27,714 nucleotides of DNA from an uncultured Collinsella sp. (lineage in GTDB: Bacteria > Actinomycetota > Coriobacteriia > Coriobacteriales > Coriobacteriaceae). The translations under genes were made by a program, and so were the position numbers. Below the pieces are notes generated by a model. It ran no database searches, had not been told where the DNA came from, and saw nothing but the letters and a program-made list of their open reading frames with translations. Below, piece by piece: positions 1 through 7,016 of this stretch. How positions within the stretch are numbered: the first letter of the stretch is position 1; the number at the start of each line of letters is the position of its first letter. The stretch spans positions 1 through 27,714 of the forward strand of contig CABSNF010000019.1 of NCBI GenBank assembly GCA_902478995.1, given 5' to 3'.

Positions 1-42
1 CTTCTAGCTTCGTCGGCAGCGTCAGATGTGTATAAGAGACAG
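1..42. other. Illumina Nextera adapter carried into the contig end
   Basis: Positions 10-42 match the 33-base Nextera read-1 transposase adapter, ending in the 19-base Tn5 mosaic end at 24-42 (begins AGATGTGTATAAG). Positions 1-9 are of unknown origin and probably also artefactual. Coding sequence of the first gene begins directly after base 42. This stretch should be masked; any reading frame starting in it is not biological. Confidence 0.97.
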
Positions 43-44
43 AC

Positions 45-650
45 ATCAAGGCACCCGAGGCCTTTTGTCCGGCGGATGCCGCACGCCCCCAATGCAGCGC
101 GGCGCTCTACGAGGCAGCGCGTTGCGGCGTGAGCATCATATCGCTCCACACCAACTTGGACCGGTCGCACGAAGCCCGCGTCTGCCTGAGCGAGCTGCTG
201 GGTGCCACACCCGTGAGCTCACTGGAGCACTTGGACGACCCCGAGGCCACCGGCCTGGGCGCGCTTGCAACGCTCAACGACCCGTGCACGCTGCGCGATC
301 TCGCCACCCGTGCTGCCACGGCCTTCGGCAGCGACCCGCGTGTGTGGGGCGAAGCCGATCGTCCGTGCCGCACCGTCGCCATTTTGGGCGGCTCCCTGGG
401 CGACTTTGGAGAGCTCGCCATCGCCGCAGGCGCAGATGTTGTCGTGACGGGCGAGGCGGGCTACCACGTGGCGCAAGACCTTGCCTTGCGCGGGCTGTCG
501 GTGATCTTGCTCGGCCACGACCGCTCTGAGGAACCGTTCGTTGATATATTGATGAACTCTGCAGTTGACGCCGGGGTCGACCCCCGTCATGCGATTAAAA
601 TACTGAACCCTTGCCAATGGTGGACTGTGACAAAAGGAGAGAACTTATGA
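45..650 (+). CDS. NIF3-family dinuclear metal-centre protein, 3' part (5' end missing)
   Basis: The frame is open from the end of the adapter to a TGA at 648-650, giving about 201 residues, the C-terminal two thirds or so of a NIF3/YqfO protein. The family hallmark SLHTNLD (positions about 135-155) is present; its His and Asp help form the dinuclear metal site. A second metal-site region lies near the C-terminus (VVVTGEAGYHVAQDLALRGL), followed by an ILLGHDRSE stretch. The family is widespread; its biochemical role is poorly defined, with GTP cyclohydrolase-like and transcription-linked roles proposed. The stop overlaps the next start as ATGA, so the two genes are translationally coupled. The missing N-terminus is an assembly effect, not a pseudogene. 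Confidence 0.88.
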   Translation: MKAPEAFCPADAARPQCSAALYEAARCGVSIISLHTNLDRSHEARVCLSELLGATPVSSLEHLDDPEATGLGALATLNDPCTLRDLATRAATAFGSDPRVWGEADRPCRTVAILGGSLGDFGELAIAAGADVVVTGEAGYHVAQDLALRGLSVILLGHDRSEEPFVDILMNSAVDAGVDPRHAIKILNPCQWWTVTKGENL

Positions 651-1366
651 GCGCCGGCGCTACGCTACTCAAGCTGCAACAGATCGATTTGGAGCTCGCC
701 CGCAACAAGAGCGAACTTGCCAATATGCCGGAGCTCAAGGAGCTCGCTTCCAAGCGCAAGACCTATGTGAAGCTCAAGTCCGAGATGACCAAGCTCTACG
801 CCCAGCGCAAGGATCTGGACATTGAGCTCGACGATCTCAACACCACCGAGATTCAGACCAACAACGCCATCGAGGCTGCCAAAAAGCGTCACGTCGACGG
901 CTCCGACTACCGCGAGGTTCAGGATCTAGAAAACGAGCTCGCCACCCTGGCCAAACGCCTGGACAAGATTGAGCACACCCGCAAGGACGTTGTTGTCGCT
1001 CATAAGGAGGCGCTCGACCGCGAGGCTCGCGCGCAGGCCATCATCGCCAAGTTCGAGGAGGGCGTAAAGGCCGATACCAAGGCTGCTCGCGCCAAGGCTA
1101 CCGATCTGCAGGCTCAGATCGATGCCGCCACTAAGGAGCGCACCGCGCTTGCCGCCACGCTGCCGACCGGCGTGCTCACCGACTACGAGCGTCTGCTCAA
1201 GCAGTTCCGCGGCCTGGCCGTCGAGACCATCAAGGGCAACATCCCCACGGTCTGCCACACCGCGCTGCAGGCGTCGTCCATGAGCGACCTCAACCACGAC
1301 GGCAGCGAGATTACGCACTGCCCGTACTGCCACCGCCTCCTGGTACTCCCCAGTAAGGAAGCCTAA
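647..1366 (+). CDS. Coiled-coil protein with C-terminal zinc ribbon (zf-RING_7-like)
   Basis: A 239-residue protein starting at ATG 647, preceded by AAGGAGA at 634-640; an in-frame ATG at 611 lies inside the NIF3 gene and lacks a ribosome site. Residues about 5-180 are charged, heptad-rich coiled coil. The C-terminus has CPYCH at about 225-229 and a lone CH at about 203-204. Proteins of this type commonly sit beside NIF3 genes and carry a C4 zinc ribbon (two CxxC knuckles). Here the first knuckle has only one Cys, possibly with His as a ligand. The function is unknown; a nucleic-acid or scaffolding role is inference only. It overlaps NIF3 by 4 bp and lies 2 bp before coaBC, so the three form an operon. 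Confidence 0.85.
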   Translation: MSAGATLLKLQQIDLELARNKSELANMPELKELASKRKTYVKLKSEMTKLYAQRKDLDIELDDLNTTEIQTNNAIEAAKKRHVDGSDYREVQDLENELATLAKRLDKIEHTRKDVVVAHKEALDREARAQAIIAKFEEGVKADTKAARAKATDLQAQIDAATKERTALAATLPTGVLTDYERLLKQFRGLAVETIKGNIPTVCHTALQASSMSDLNHDGSEITHCPYCHRLLVLPSKEA

Positions 1367-1368
1367 CT

Positions 1369-2583
1369 ATGACGGCGGCACCCAACAATTCAATGCAACT
1401 TGAGGGAAAAACGATCCTGCTGGGTATTACCGGCGGGATCGCCGCCTATAAGTCGTGCAATATCGTGCGCCTGCTGCAAAAGCGCGGCGCCCACGTCAAG
1501 GTCGTTATGAGCGAGCATGCCACGGAGTTCGTGGGCCCGCTTACCTTCCGTGCGCTCACCAACGAGCCCGTTGCCGTGGGCCTATTCGACGATCCCTCCG
1601 ACCCCATCCACCACATTTCGCTGGCACAGGAGCCCGATCTGGTGGTCGTGGCACCCGCGACGGCCAATATCATCGCCAAGATGGCCAACGGCATCGCCGA
1701 TGACCTTATTTCCACCACGCTACTAGCCACACCGCGACCCATCGTGATCGCACCCGCTATGAATAACGGCATGTGGAAGGCGCCGGCGACGCAGGCCAAC
1801 ATGGCCACGTTGCGCGAGCGCGGTGTCCATGTGGTGGGTCCGGGCAGCGGCTACCTTGCCTGCGGCGACGTGGACACGGGACGCATGAGTGAGCCCGAGG
1901 ATATCCTCGAGGCTGTCTGCGAGGTGCTCAACCCCGCGCCTCAGGACCTGGAAGGTAAGCGCATCGTGATTACCGCCGGCCCCACGCACGAGTCGATCGA
2001 TCCGGTGCGATTCATTGGTAACCGCTCTTCGGGTAAGATGGGCATCGCCCTGGCGGGGGAGGCTGCTCGCCGCGGCGCCGCGGTCACGCTTGTGCTGGGA
2101 CCGACATCACTCGATGTTCCTCACGGCGTGAAGTGCGTGCGCGTGCAGACCGCCGCAGAAATGCTCCAGGCGGCGCTGAGCGCCTTCCAGACGGCAGACG
2201 CGGCTATTTGTGCGGCCGCCGTCGCCGACTATACACCCGGCACCCCTGCGGACCATAAGCTCAAAAAGTCCAACGAACGCCTGGATCGCATCGAACTGGT
2301 CGAGACGGTCGATATTTTGGCCGAGCTCTCGCGCCAAAAGGGGGAACGGTGCGTGATCGGCTTTGCGGCCGAGACCGATAACGTCCTGGAGTACGCACAG
2401 CGCAAGCTCACCCGCAAGGGTTGCGATGCCATTATCGCCAACGATGTCTCGCGCGCCGATTCGGGCTTTGGAACCGACACTAACAAGGCCTGGATTGTGA
2501 GCACAACGGGCACGCAAGAACTTCCCGTGCTAACAAAACCCCAGCTCGCAGATACAATTTTGGACTTGCTTCAAAATTTATAA
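1369..2583 (+). CDS. coaBC: Bifunctional phosphopantothenoylcysteine decarboxylase / phosphopantothenate-cysteine ligase
   Basis: This 404-residue enzyme performs two consecutive steps of coenzyme A synthesis. It couples 4'-phosphopantothenate to cysteine (CoaB) and decarboxylates the product to 4'-phosphopantetheine with FMN (CoaC). The CoaC half (about 12-190) shows GITGGIAAYK, the catalytic His in HHISLA (about 82), PAMNNGMW (about 129-136), and the substrate-clamp Cys in YLACGDVDTGRM (about 165). The CoaB half (about 196-404) shows ITAGPTHE, RFIGNRSSGKMG, AAVADY and KLKK. All key residues are present and the length is typical. The ATG at 1369 follows AAGGAA at 1355-1360. The gene ends just before the tRNA-Pro promoter, with no terminator visible between. 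Confidence 0.97.
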   Translation: MTAAPNNSMQLEGKTILLGITGGIAAYKSCNIVRLLQKRGAHVKVVMSEHATEFVGPLTFRALTNEPVAVGLFDDPSDPIHHISLAQEPDLVVVAPATANIIAKMANGIADDLISTTLLATPRPIVIAPAMNNGMWKAPATQANMATLRERGVHVVGPGSGYLACGDVDTGRMSEPEDILEAVCEVLNPAPQDLEGKRIVITAGPTHESIDPVRFIGNRSSGKMGIALAGEAARRGAAVTLVLGPTSLDVPHGVKCVRVQTAAEMLQAALSAFQTADAAICAAAVADYTPGTPADHKLKKSNERLDRIELVETVDILAELSRQKGERCVIGFAAETDNVLEYAQRKLTRKGCDAIIANDVSRADSGFGTDTNKAWIVSTTGTQELPVLTKPQLADTILDLLQNL

Positions 2584-2591
2584 AAAAGTTC

Positions 2592-2621
2592 TTGCACAAG
2601 TCCAAAGTTTCGGGTTAATAT
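2592..2621 (+). promoter_or_regulatory. Promoter of tRNA-Pro
   Basis: TTGCAC (2592-2597) and TAATAT (2616-2621) are separated by 18 bp, about 40 bp ahead of the mature tRNA. This gives the tRNA its own sigma-70-type promoter independent of coaBC. Confidence 0.6.
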
Positions 2622-2663
2622 ACTCCCTGTTGCGAGCGAGAGCAGAGCAACAAACAAGAGCTT

Positions 2664-2740
<77 letters not shown>

Positions 2741-2750
2741 GAAGTTTGCA

Positions 2751-2779
2751 GGTCAGGCACTTAGTGCCTGACCTTTTTT
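2751..2779 (+). terminator. Intrinsic terminator of tRNA-Pro
   Basis: A perfect 10-bp stem, GGTCAGGCAC (2751-2760) with GTGCCTGACC (2764-2773), has a TTA loop and is followed by six T residues (2774-2779). It begins 10 bases after the tRNA CCA end. Confidence 0.95.
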
Positions 2780-2780
2780 G

Positions 2781-3033
2781 TTTTAATCACCATGATTATT
2801 TTGCTTAAAGTAACAACGTTCCCGATCGATGTAATCACCGAATCAAAACGTGTACATTAGCCACCAAAATCGACATTTTTCGACATGTTTGGAGGCGGAT
2901 GTACACGAATGCGAAATCCCCGTCGCCCAAAAGCACCTTCCACATGTCTGGACTCTCTATGCTTACGCTGGATAGACATCGCCGGAACGGGTATAGTATC
3001 GAAAGTTTTGTCGTTAACCAGCGGGGGAGTCCT
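2781..3033 (+). promoter_or_regulatory. Intergenic region with likely promoter of the phosphatidyltransferase operon
   Basis: About 250 bp with no convincing gene. A candidate promoter is TGGATA (2969-2974), 17 bp, TATAGT (2992-2997). It would start RNA near 3004 and leave a leader of about 30 bases before the GTG at 3034. Further upstream a perfect inverted repeat CGTGTACAT (2849-2857) / ATGTACACG (2899-2907) encloses a direct repeat of CGACATTTTT (2871-2880) and CGACATGTTT (2881-2890). Its role is unknown. Confidence 0.45.
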
Positions 3034-3738
3034 GTGGGCATCAAAAAGAAGATCAAAAAGGAGCTTATCGGCACTTCCGATTACCCGTCGAATAAGATCT
3101 TTACGATCTCCAATTTCATCACCTTTACGCGCCTGATCCTCACCCTGGTATTTCTGTACCTGTTTGTGACGGATAACAACCGCGTCATCGCCATCGTTAT
3201 CTACGCCGTTGCCGCCTCCACCGACTGGATGGACGGCCAGATCGCCCGCATGACTAAGACGGTCTCATGGCTCGGCAAGGTCATGGATCCCATTTGCGAC
3301 CGTGCGCTGCTGTTCACCGGCGTACTTGGCCTGGTGGTCCGCGGAGAGCTGCCCGTCTGGGTCTGCGTGCTCATTATTGGCCGCGACATCTATCTGGGCA
3401 TCGGCACGCTTATCGTTCGTCATTATCACCGTCGCCCCATCGATGTCGTCTTCCCGGGAAAGATTGCCACAGCGCTGCTCATGACTGGTTTCTCGCTCAT
3501 GCTGCTCGGTTTCCCCGTTATTGACGGCCTGCATCTTTTACCTTCATCCCTTACGGCCTTCCCGGGCCTCAACGGAAGCTCGGTGCCCCTCGGCATCTTC
3601 TTTGTGTACGGCGGCGTGATCTTCTCCATGCTCACGGCTGTCATCTACTCCATTAAGGGCGGAGCGGCCATTAAACAGGCTCTCGCGCATCCCGAGGACG
3701 AGGACATCGACTTTCTGAACCCTGAAATCGAAGACTGA
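3034..3738 (+). CDS. CDP-alcohol phosphatidyltransferase (PgsA2/cardiolipin-synthase type)
   Basis: A 234-residue integral membrane enzyme that moves a phosphatidyl group from CDP-diacylglycerol to an alcohol. The complete family signature is present: D67-G68-x2-A71-R72-x8-G81-x3-D85-x3-D89. Several hydrophobic segments follow, and the C-terminus is acidic (EDEDIDFLNPEIED). I chose GTG 3034, preceded by GGGGGAG at 3023-3029, because the upstream in-frame extension from ATG 2899 does not resemble the family and would begin before the likely promoter. A second, more typical PgsA is encoded at 24005-24643, so this copy probably makes a different product, for example cardiolipin or phosphatidylinositol phosphate. 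It is followed by FHA and MerR genes, an arrangement also seen around pgsA2-garA in mycobacteria. Confidence 0.85.
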   Translation: MGIKKKIKKELIGTSDYPSNKIFTISNFITFTRLILTLVFLYLFVTDNNRVIAIVIYAVAASTDWMDGQIARMTKTVSWLGKVMDPICDRALLFTGVLGLVVRGELPVWVCVLIIGRDIYLGIGTLIVRHYHRRPIDVVFPGKIATALLMTGFSLMLLGFPVIDGLHLLPSSLTAFPGLNGSSVPLGIFFVYGGVIFSMLTAVIYSIKGGAAIKQALAHPEDEDIDFLNPEIED

Positions 3739-3804
3739 TTCGTTGGGGTATGATTACGTACGGTTCATTATTTGCGGCAGGTCCGCGATAAGTTAGGGGT
3801 TGTC

Positions 3805-4239
3805 ATGGACAACATGGTTAACAATATGCCTCAGAATGATAAGACCGCGGACGCTACCTGCGTATTCCGCGTTCCTTCAAGCGACGTCACCGTTCCCGAC
3901 CTCATGGCCAACGTGCGCATCACCGCCCCCGTTCTGTCCATCGTCAAGGGTCCGCAGACTGGTGCCGCTTTTGAACTCGAGGACGACGTGACCACCATCG
4001 GCCGCGATCCTGCGAACGGCATCTTCCTCAATGACATGACCGTTTCGCGCAGCCACGCGCGCATTATTCGCGAGGGCCTCGGCGCTCGCATCGAGGACTT
4101 GGGCTCGCTCAATGGCACCTGGGTCGACGGTGCCATCGTCAATGCAGCCCCGCTGCACGACGGTTCTTCCGTCCAGATCGGTACGTTTACGCTCATCTAC
4201 CACGAGAGCACGCCGGAGCGCATCGAAACCGGTGAGTAG
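3805..4239 (+). CDS. FHA-domain regulator of the GarA/OdhI type
   Basis: A 144-residue cytosolic protein. A short N-terminal tail carries DATCVFR (Thr18), aligning with the ETTSVFR phosphorylation motif of mycobacterial GarA and corynebacterial OdhI. The FHA domain spans about 43-135, with the phosphothreonine-binding residues in place: GRDP (R67), SRSHARI (S81, S83, H84) and SLNGTWVDG (N103). In GarA and OdhI, phosphorylation of the tail by a Ser/Thr kinase makes it fold onto its own FHA domain and releases 2-oxoglutarate dehydrogenase and glutamate enzymes. That the same switch works here is inference. The ATG at 3805 follows AGGGG at 3795-3799. It lies 66 bp after the phosphatidyltransferase and 3 bp before the MerR gene. 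Confidence 0.88.
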   Translation: MDNMVNNMPQNDKTADATCVFRVPSSDVTVPDLMANVRITAPVLSIVKGPQTGAAFELEDDVTTIGRDPANGIFLNDMTVSRSHARIIREGLGARIEDLGSLNGTWVDGAIVNAAPLHDGSSVQIGTFTLIYHESTPERIETGE

Positions 4240-4242
4240 GGC

Positions 4243-5121
4243 ATGGCCGAACGCAACTATCTGAGTATCGGCCAAGTCGTCAACCTACTTCGAGGCGCAT
4301 ACCCCGATCTTTCGAACTCAAAAATTAGATTTCTAGAGGATGAGGGGCTCATTACCCCTCATCGTACGCCTAAGGGATACCGTCAGTACTCCAAGGAGGA
4401 CGTTGATCGCTTGGAAGTCATTCTGCACTTGCAGAAGACTCGCTACATGCCGCTCAACGTGATTAAGCAGCGGTTGGAAAACGCCACGGACCTGTCAACG
4501 CTCGCCTACGAGGTGGGCTTGCTGTCCGATGTTCCGCTCAAGACGGAGCCCAAGGAGACTAAGCAAAAGCTGCATCCCATCGAGACCATTCCCGATATGC
4601 TGGGCGTCGAGATTTCGTTTATCCGCTCGCTCGCCGAGAACGACCTCATTCGCATCATCAAGAGTCCGCAGAATCGTGAGCTCGTCGATGGTCGCGATTT
4701 TCCGATCATCCGCTACTGCTCCGAGCTGTCACGCTTCCATATCGAGCCGCGCAACCTGCGTCAGTACGTGTCTTCCGCCAACCGCGAGTCCTCGATGTTT
4801 GAGCAGGTGCTCGTGAGCATGCTCGGAATGGATACCTCCGATGACGAGCGCGACGCCAAGCTCGAGCGTGCGTTTAAGAAGCTTCACGACCTGACGGAGG
4901 GCGTGCACACCGCGCTGCTCAAAAACCGCGTTTTTGAGTCACTCAACGCCGTGGTCGAGGACGCCGATATCGATGCACTCGATGAGGAAATCACTCGCTC
5001 CGAGTCCACCAAGGCCAAAAACGAAGAGACAGCCGCGCCGGCTTCGCACGAGGATTCTCTCGTAAAGCCGCTCAAGGTCGTCGCCCCTTCGCAATCCGGC
5101 ACCGCCACCGCGGACATATAA
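4243..5121 (+). CDS. MerR-family transcriptional regulator (Rv1828-like)
   Basis: A 292-residue protein with an N-terminal winged helix-turn-helix at about 6-75 (YLSIGQVVNLL, SKIRFLEDEGLITPHRTPKGYRQY, DVDRLEVILHLQ). This strongly resembles the MerR protein found beside garA in Actinobacteria. The middle (about 105-235) has no metal-binding Cys pattern and is probably a dimerisation or effector region; the last 40 residues are a low-complexity acidic/Ala tail. The start lies 3 bp after the FHA stop, with only a weak AGGG overlapping that stop, so coupling to FHA translation is likely. Its targets cannot be read from the sequence. Confidence 0.87.
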   Translation: MAERNYLSIGQVVNLLRGAYPDLSNSKIRFLEDEGLITPHRTPKGYRQYSKEDVDRLEVILHLQKTRYMPLNVIKQRLENATDLSTLAYEVGLLSDVPLKTEPKETKQKLHPIETIPDMLGVEISFIRSLAENDLIRIIKSPQNRELVDGRDFPIIRYCSELSRFHIEPRNLRQYVSSANRESSMFEQVLVSMLGMDTSDDERDAKLERAFKKLHDLTEGVHTALLKNRVFESLNAVVEDADIDALDEEITRSESTKAKNEETAAPASHEDSLVKPLKVVAPSQSGTATADI

Positions 5122-5161
5122 CCGCTGCTGAAATTTCTGCAACCCATTGAAAGGTCATGCA

Positions 5162-5692
5162 ATGTACGACTTCGAATCTCAAATCGTCGACATCCCCGAC
5201 TATCCCGAGCCCGGAGTCATCTTCAAAGACATCACGCCGCTCTTTGGCAATCCCGAGGCGCTCAAAGCCATGACCGATGCCCTCGCCGAGCACTTTGCCG
5301 GCATGGGAATCACCAAGGTCGTGGGTCCCGAGGCTCGCGGCTTTATGGTTGGCGTACCGGTGGCTGTAGCCCTTGGCTCTGGCTTTGTTCCCGCACGTAA
5401 ACCGGGCAAGCTGCCGCGCGAGACCGTAAGCCAGAGCTACGAGCTCGAGTACGGCACCGATTCAATTGAGATCCATGCCGACGCTATCAGCTCTAAAGAT
5501 ACCGTGTTGATTCTGGACGACTTGGTCGCGACGGGCGGAACCGTCGAGGCAACAGGTAAACTGGTGCGAGATATGGGCGCAAAGCTTGTCGGTTACGGTT
5601 GTATCCTTGAGCTTGCGTTTCTCAACCCGCGCGAGAAGCTCACGCCGTCTGATGACGATGTGGAGCTCTTTAGCCTGGTGACGGTGGACTAG
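5162..5692 (+). CDS. apt: Adenine phosphoribosyltransferase
   Basis: A 176-residue purine salvage enzyme converting adenine and PRPP to AMP and pyrophosphate. The N-terminus (IPDYPEPGVIFKDITPL) is typical, GPEARGF and the flexible RKPGKLP loop are present, and the PRPP-binding signature VLILDDLVATGGT lies at about 115-127. I chose ATG 5162, 7 bases after AAAGG at 5150-5154. A TTG at 5147 would add five residues but has no better ribosome site, and the ATG at 5157 is out of frame. It lies 40 bp after the MerR gene and 32 bp before the NlpC/P60 gene on the same strand. Confidence 0.96.
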   Translation: MYDFESQIVDIPDYPEPGVIFKDITPLFGNPEALKAMTDALAEHFAGMGITKVVGPEARGFMVGVPVAVALGSGFVPARKPGKLPRETVSQSYELEYGTDSIEIHADAISSKDTVLILDDLVATGGTVEATGKLVRDMGAKLVGYGCILELAFLNPREKLTPSDDDVELFSLVTVD

Positions 5693-5724
5693 CCGTTACC
5701 CTTAGTTACTGGAAAGGAAGCTAC

Positions 5725-6852
5725 ATGCGCACAGCAAACACGCATAAAAACATGGCACGCTGCGCTGCTACGGCAACCCTCGCTTGTGTTTTGGGCTTGG
5801 GCCTCGCGGCTCCTGCCTACGCCGATACCGCATCCGACCTTGCCGCTGCTCGTACTAAGCTCGAGCAGATCGGTACCCAAACCCAGCAGATTTACGATGC
5901 GCTCGCCACGCAGACGCAGGCGCTCGATCAGACTGCTGGCGAGATCACGCAAAAGCAGCAAGAGATCGCCGATGGTCAGGCCAAGCTCTCGACCTATGTC
6001 GCCGGCGAGTACAAAACCGGCGGTCTGAGCCTGCTTCAGGTTCTGACGGGTGTCGATGACCTGAGCGATATGCTCAACCGTCTGTTCTACTACGGCAAAG
6101 TTTCCGATAAGCAAGCTCAGACCATTCAAGAGGTCAAGGAGCTTAAGCAGCAGCTCACCGATAAGCAGGCCGAGCAGGAGAAGAACGTCGCCGCCACGCA
6201 AAAGAAGGTCGACGAGCTTAACGCCCAGCAGGCTGAAGCCCAGAACGTCGTAAACTCTCTGGATTCGCAGCTGCAGGCCGAGCTTGCCGCCGAGACCGAG
6301 GCCAACGCCGCGCTGCAGGCCGGCATCAACGCCAGCACCGCCGAGAAGGCCACGGTGAGCAACGAGACTGCCGGTACGACCGAGAACACCAACAACGGTG
6401 GCCAGACCAGCAATAACAACAACCAGGGCGGCAACACTCCGGCTCCTACGCCGGCACCTGCTCCGACGACGCAGCCCTCCACGCCTGCTCCGGCTCCGAC
6501 GCCTTCTGCTCCGAGCCAGTCCGTCGACGGCGGTTCTGTTGTCTCGCGTGCATACAGTAAGCTTGGTTGCGCTTATTCCTGGGGCGGAATTGGCCCGAAC
6601 AGCTTCGACTGCTCTGGTTTTGTTAGCTATTGCCTCACTGGTCGTTATTGCCGCCTGGGCACCACGGGTACATTTATGGGCTGGACGCGTGTGTCCGATC
6701 CGCAGCCCGGTGACGTTGTGGTCAACTCGTACCACACCGGCATTTACATCGGTGGTGGTCAGATGATTCATGCTTCTGACTACAACACGGGTGTTATCAT
6801 CAGCTCCGTTGCCGCCGGCATGAACAACAACTACATTTTCGTGCGCTACTAA
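5725..6852 (+). CDS. Secreted coiled-coil NlpC/P60 peptidoglycan hydrolase
   Basis: A 375-residue exported cell-wall enzyme. The signal peptide ends near AYA-D (residues 31-34). A long Gln/Ala-rich coiled coil covers about 35-215. A Thr/Asn/Gly then Pro/Ala linker (TPAPTPAPAP type) covers about 216-265. The C40 peptidase domain covers about 268-375, with nucleophile C296 in FDCSGF, H337 in YHTGIYIG and H349 in MIHAS. This layout matches D,L-endopeptidases that cut peptide stems during cell separation, where the coiled coil often mediates autoinhibition or binding to FtsEX-like activators; that last point is family knowledge, not visible here. The ATG follows GGAAAGGAAG at 5711-5720. An intrinsic terminator follows. 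Confidence 0.94.
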   Translation: MRTANTHKNMARCAATATLACVLGLGLAAPAYADTASDLAAARTKLEQIGTQTQQIYDALATQTQALDQTAGEITQKQQEIADGQAKLSTYVAGEYKTGGLSLLQVLTGVDDLSDMLNRLFYYGKVSDKQAQTIQEVKELKQQLTDKQAEQEKNVAATQKKVDELNAQQAEAQNVVNSLDSQLQAELAAETEANAALQAGINASTAEKATVSNETAGTTENTNNGGQTSNNNNQGGNTPAPTPAPAPTTQPSTPAPAPTPSAPSQSVDGGSVVSRAYSKLGCAYSWGGIGPNSFDCSGFVSYCLTGRYCRLGTTGTFMGWTRVSDPQPGDVVVNSYHTGIYIGGGQMIHASDYNTGVIISSVAAGMNNNYIFVRY

Positions 6853-6875
6853 GTATTCAGATAAAGCAAACGGAT

Positions 6876-6914
6876 ATGGACCTCGTGGCTTTGAGTCATG
6901 GGGTCCATTCTTTT
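6876..6914 (+). terminator. Intrinsic terminator after the NlpC/P60 gene
   Basis: ATGGACC (6876-6882) pairs with GGTCCAT (6902-6908). The stem continues inward with seven more pairs including G-U pairs, to a 5-base loop at 6890-6894. TCTTTT follows. It lies 24 bp after the stop codon. Confidence 0.85.
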
Positions 6915-6928
6915 GCCTTTAGTGCAGT

Positions 6929-6959
6929 CCGCTATCTAGTTTTGAATACTAGATAGCGG
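6929..6959. promoter_or_regulatory. 12-bp palindromic operator upstream of degV
   Basis: CCGCTATCTAGT (6929-6940) and ACTAGATAGCGG (6948-6959) form a perfect inverted repeat with a 7-base spacer. No T run follows, so it is not a typical terminator. It abuts where a -35 box would lie for the TATAAT at 6982-6987. Its core, 6932-6956, matches 21 of 25 bases at 8606-8630 in the DUF1836 promoter. Confidence 0.7.
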
Positions 6960-6981
6960 CCCAATCGGTCTGCAAGATGGC

Positions 6982-6987
6982 TATAAT
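6982..6987 (+). promoter_or_regulatory. -10 element of the degV promoter
   Basis: A perfect TATAAT, about 30 bases before the degV start codon. No recognisable -35 sits 16-18 bp upstream; the palindrome at 6929-6959 ends there instead. This suggests a promoter that depends on or is blocked by a bound regulator. Confidence 0.55.
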
Positions 6988-7016
6988 TGAATGGGAACGA
7001 TTAGAAAGGACCCTCT

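Noticed and set aside
26..529. An open frame starting inside the adapter and running over the NIF3 gene
   Set aside because: Its start codon is in the Nextera adapter and its protein is Arg/Pro-rich shadow sequence; the NIF3 frame explains the region.
2899..3033. An N-terminal extension of the phosphatidyltransferase from ATG 2899
   Set aside because: It would begin upstream of the likely promoter, lacks family similarity, and the GTG at 3034 has a ribosome site.
5689..6771. A 360-codon open frame opposite the NlpC/P60 gene
   Set aside because: Leu/Arg-rich shadow of a low-complexity coding sequence; the + strand gene has a signal peptide and catalytic residues.
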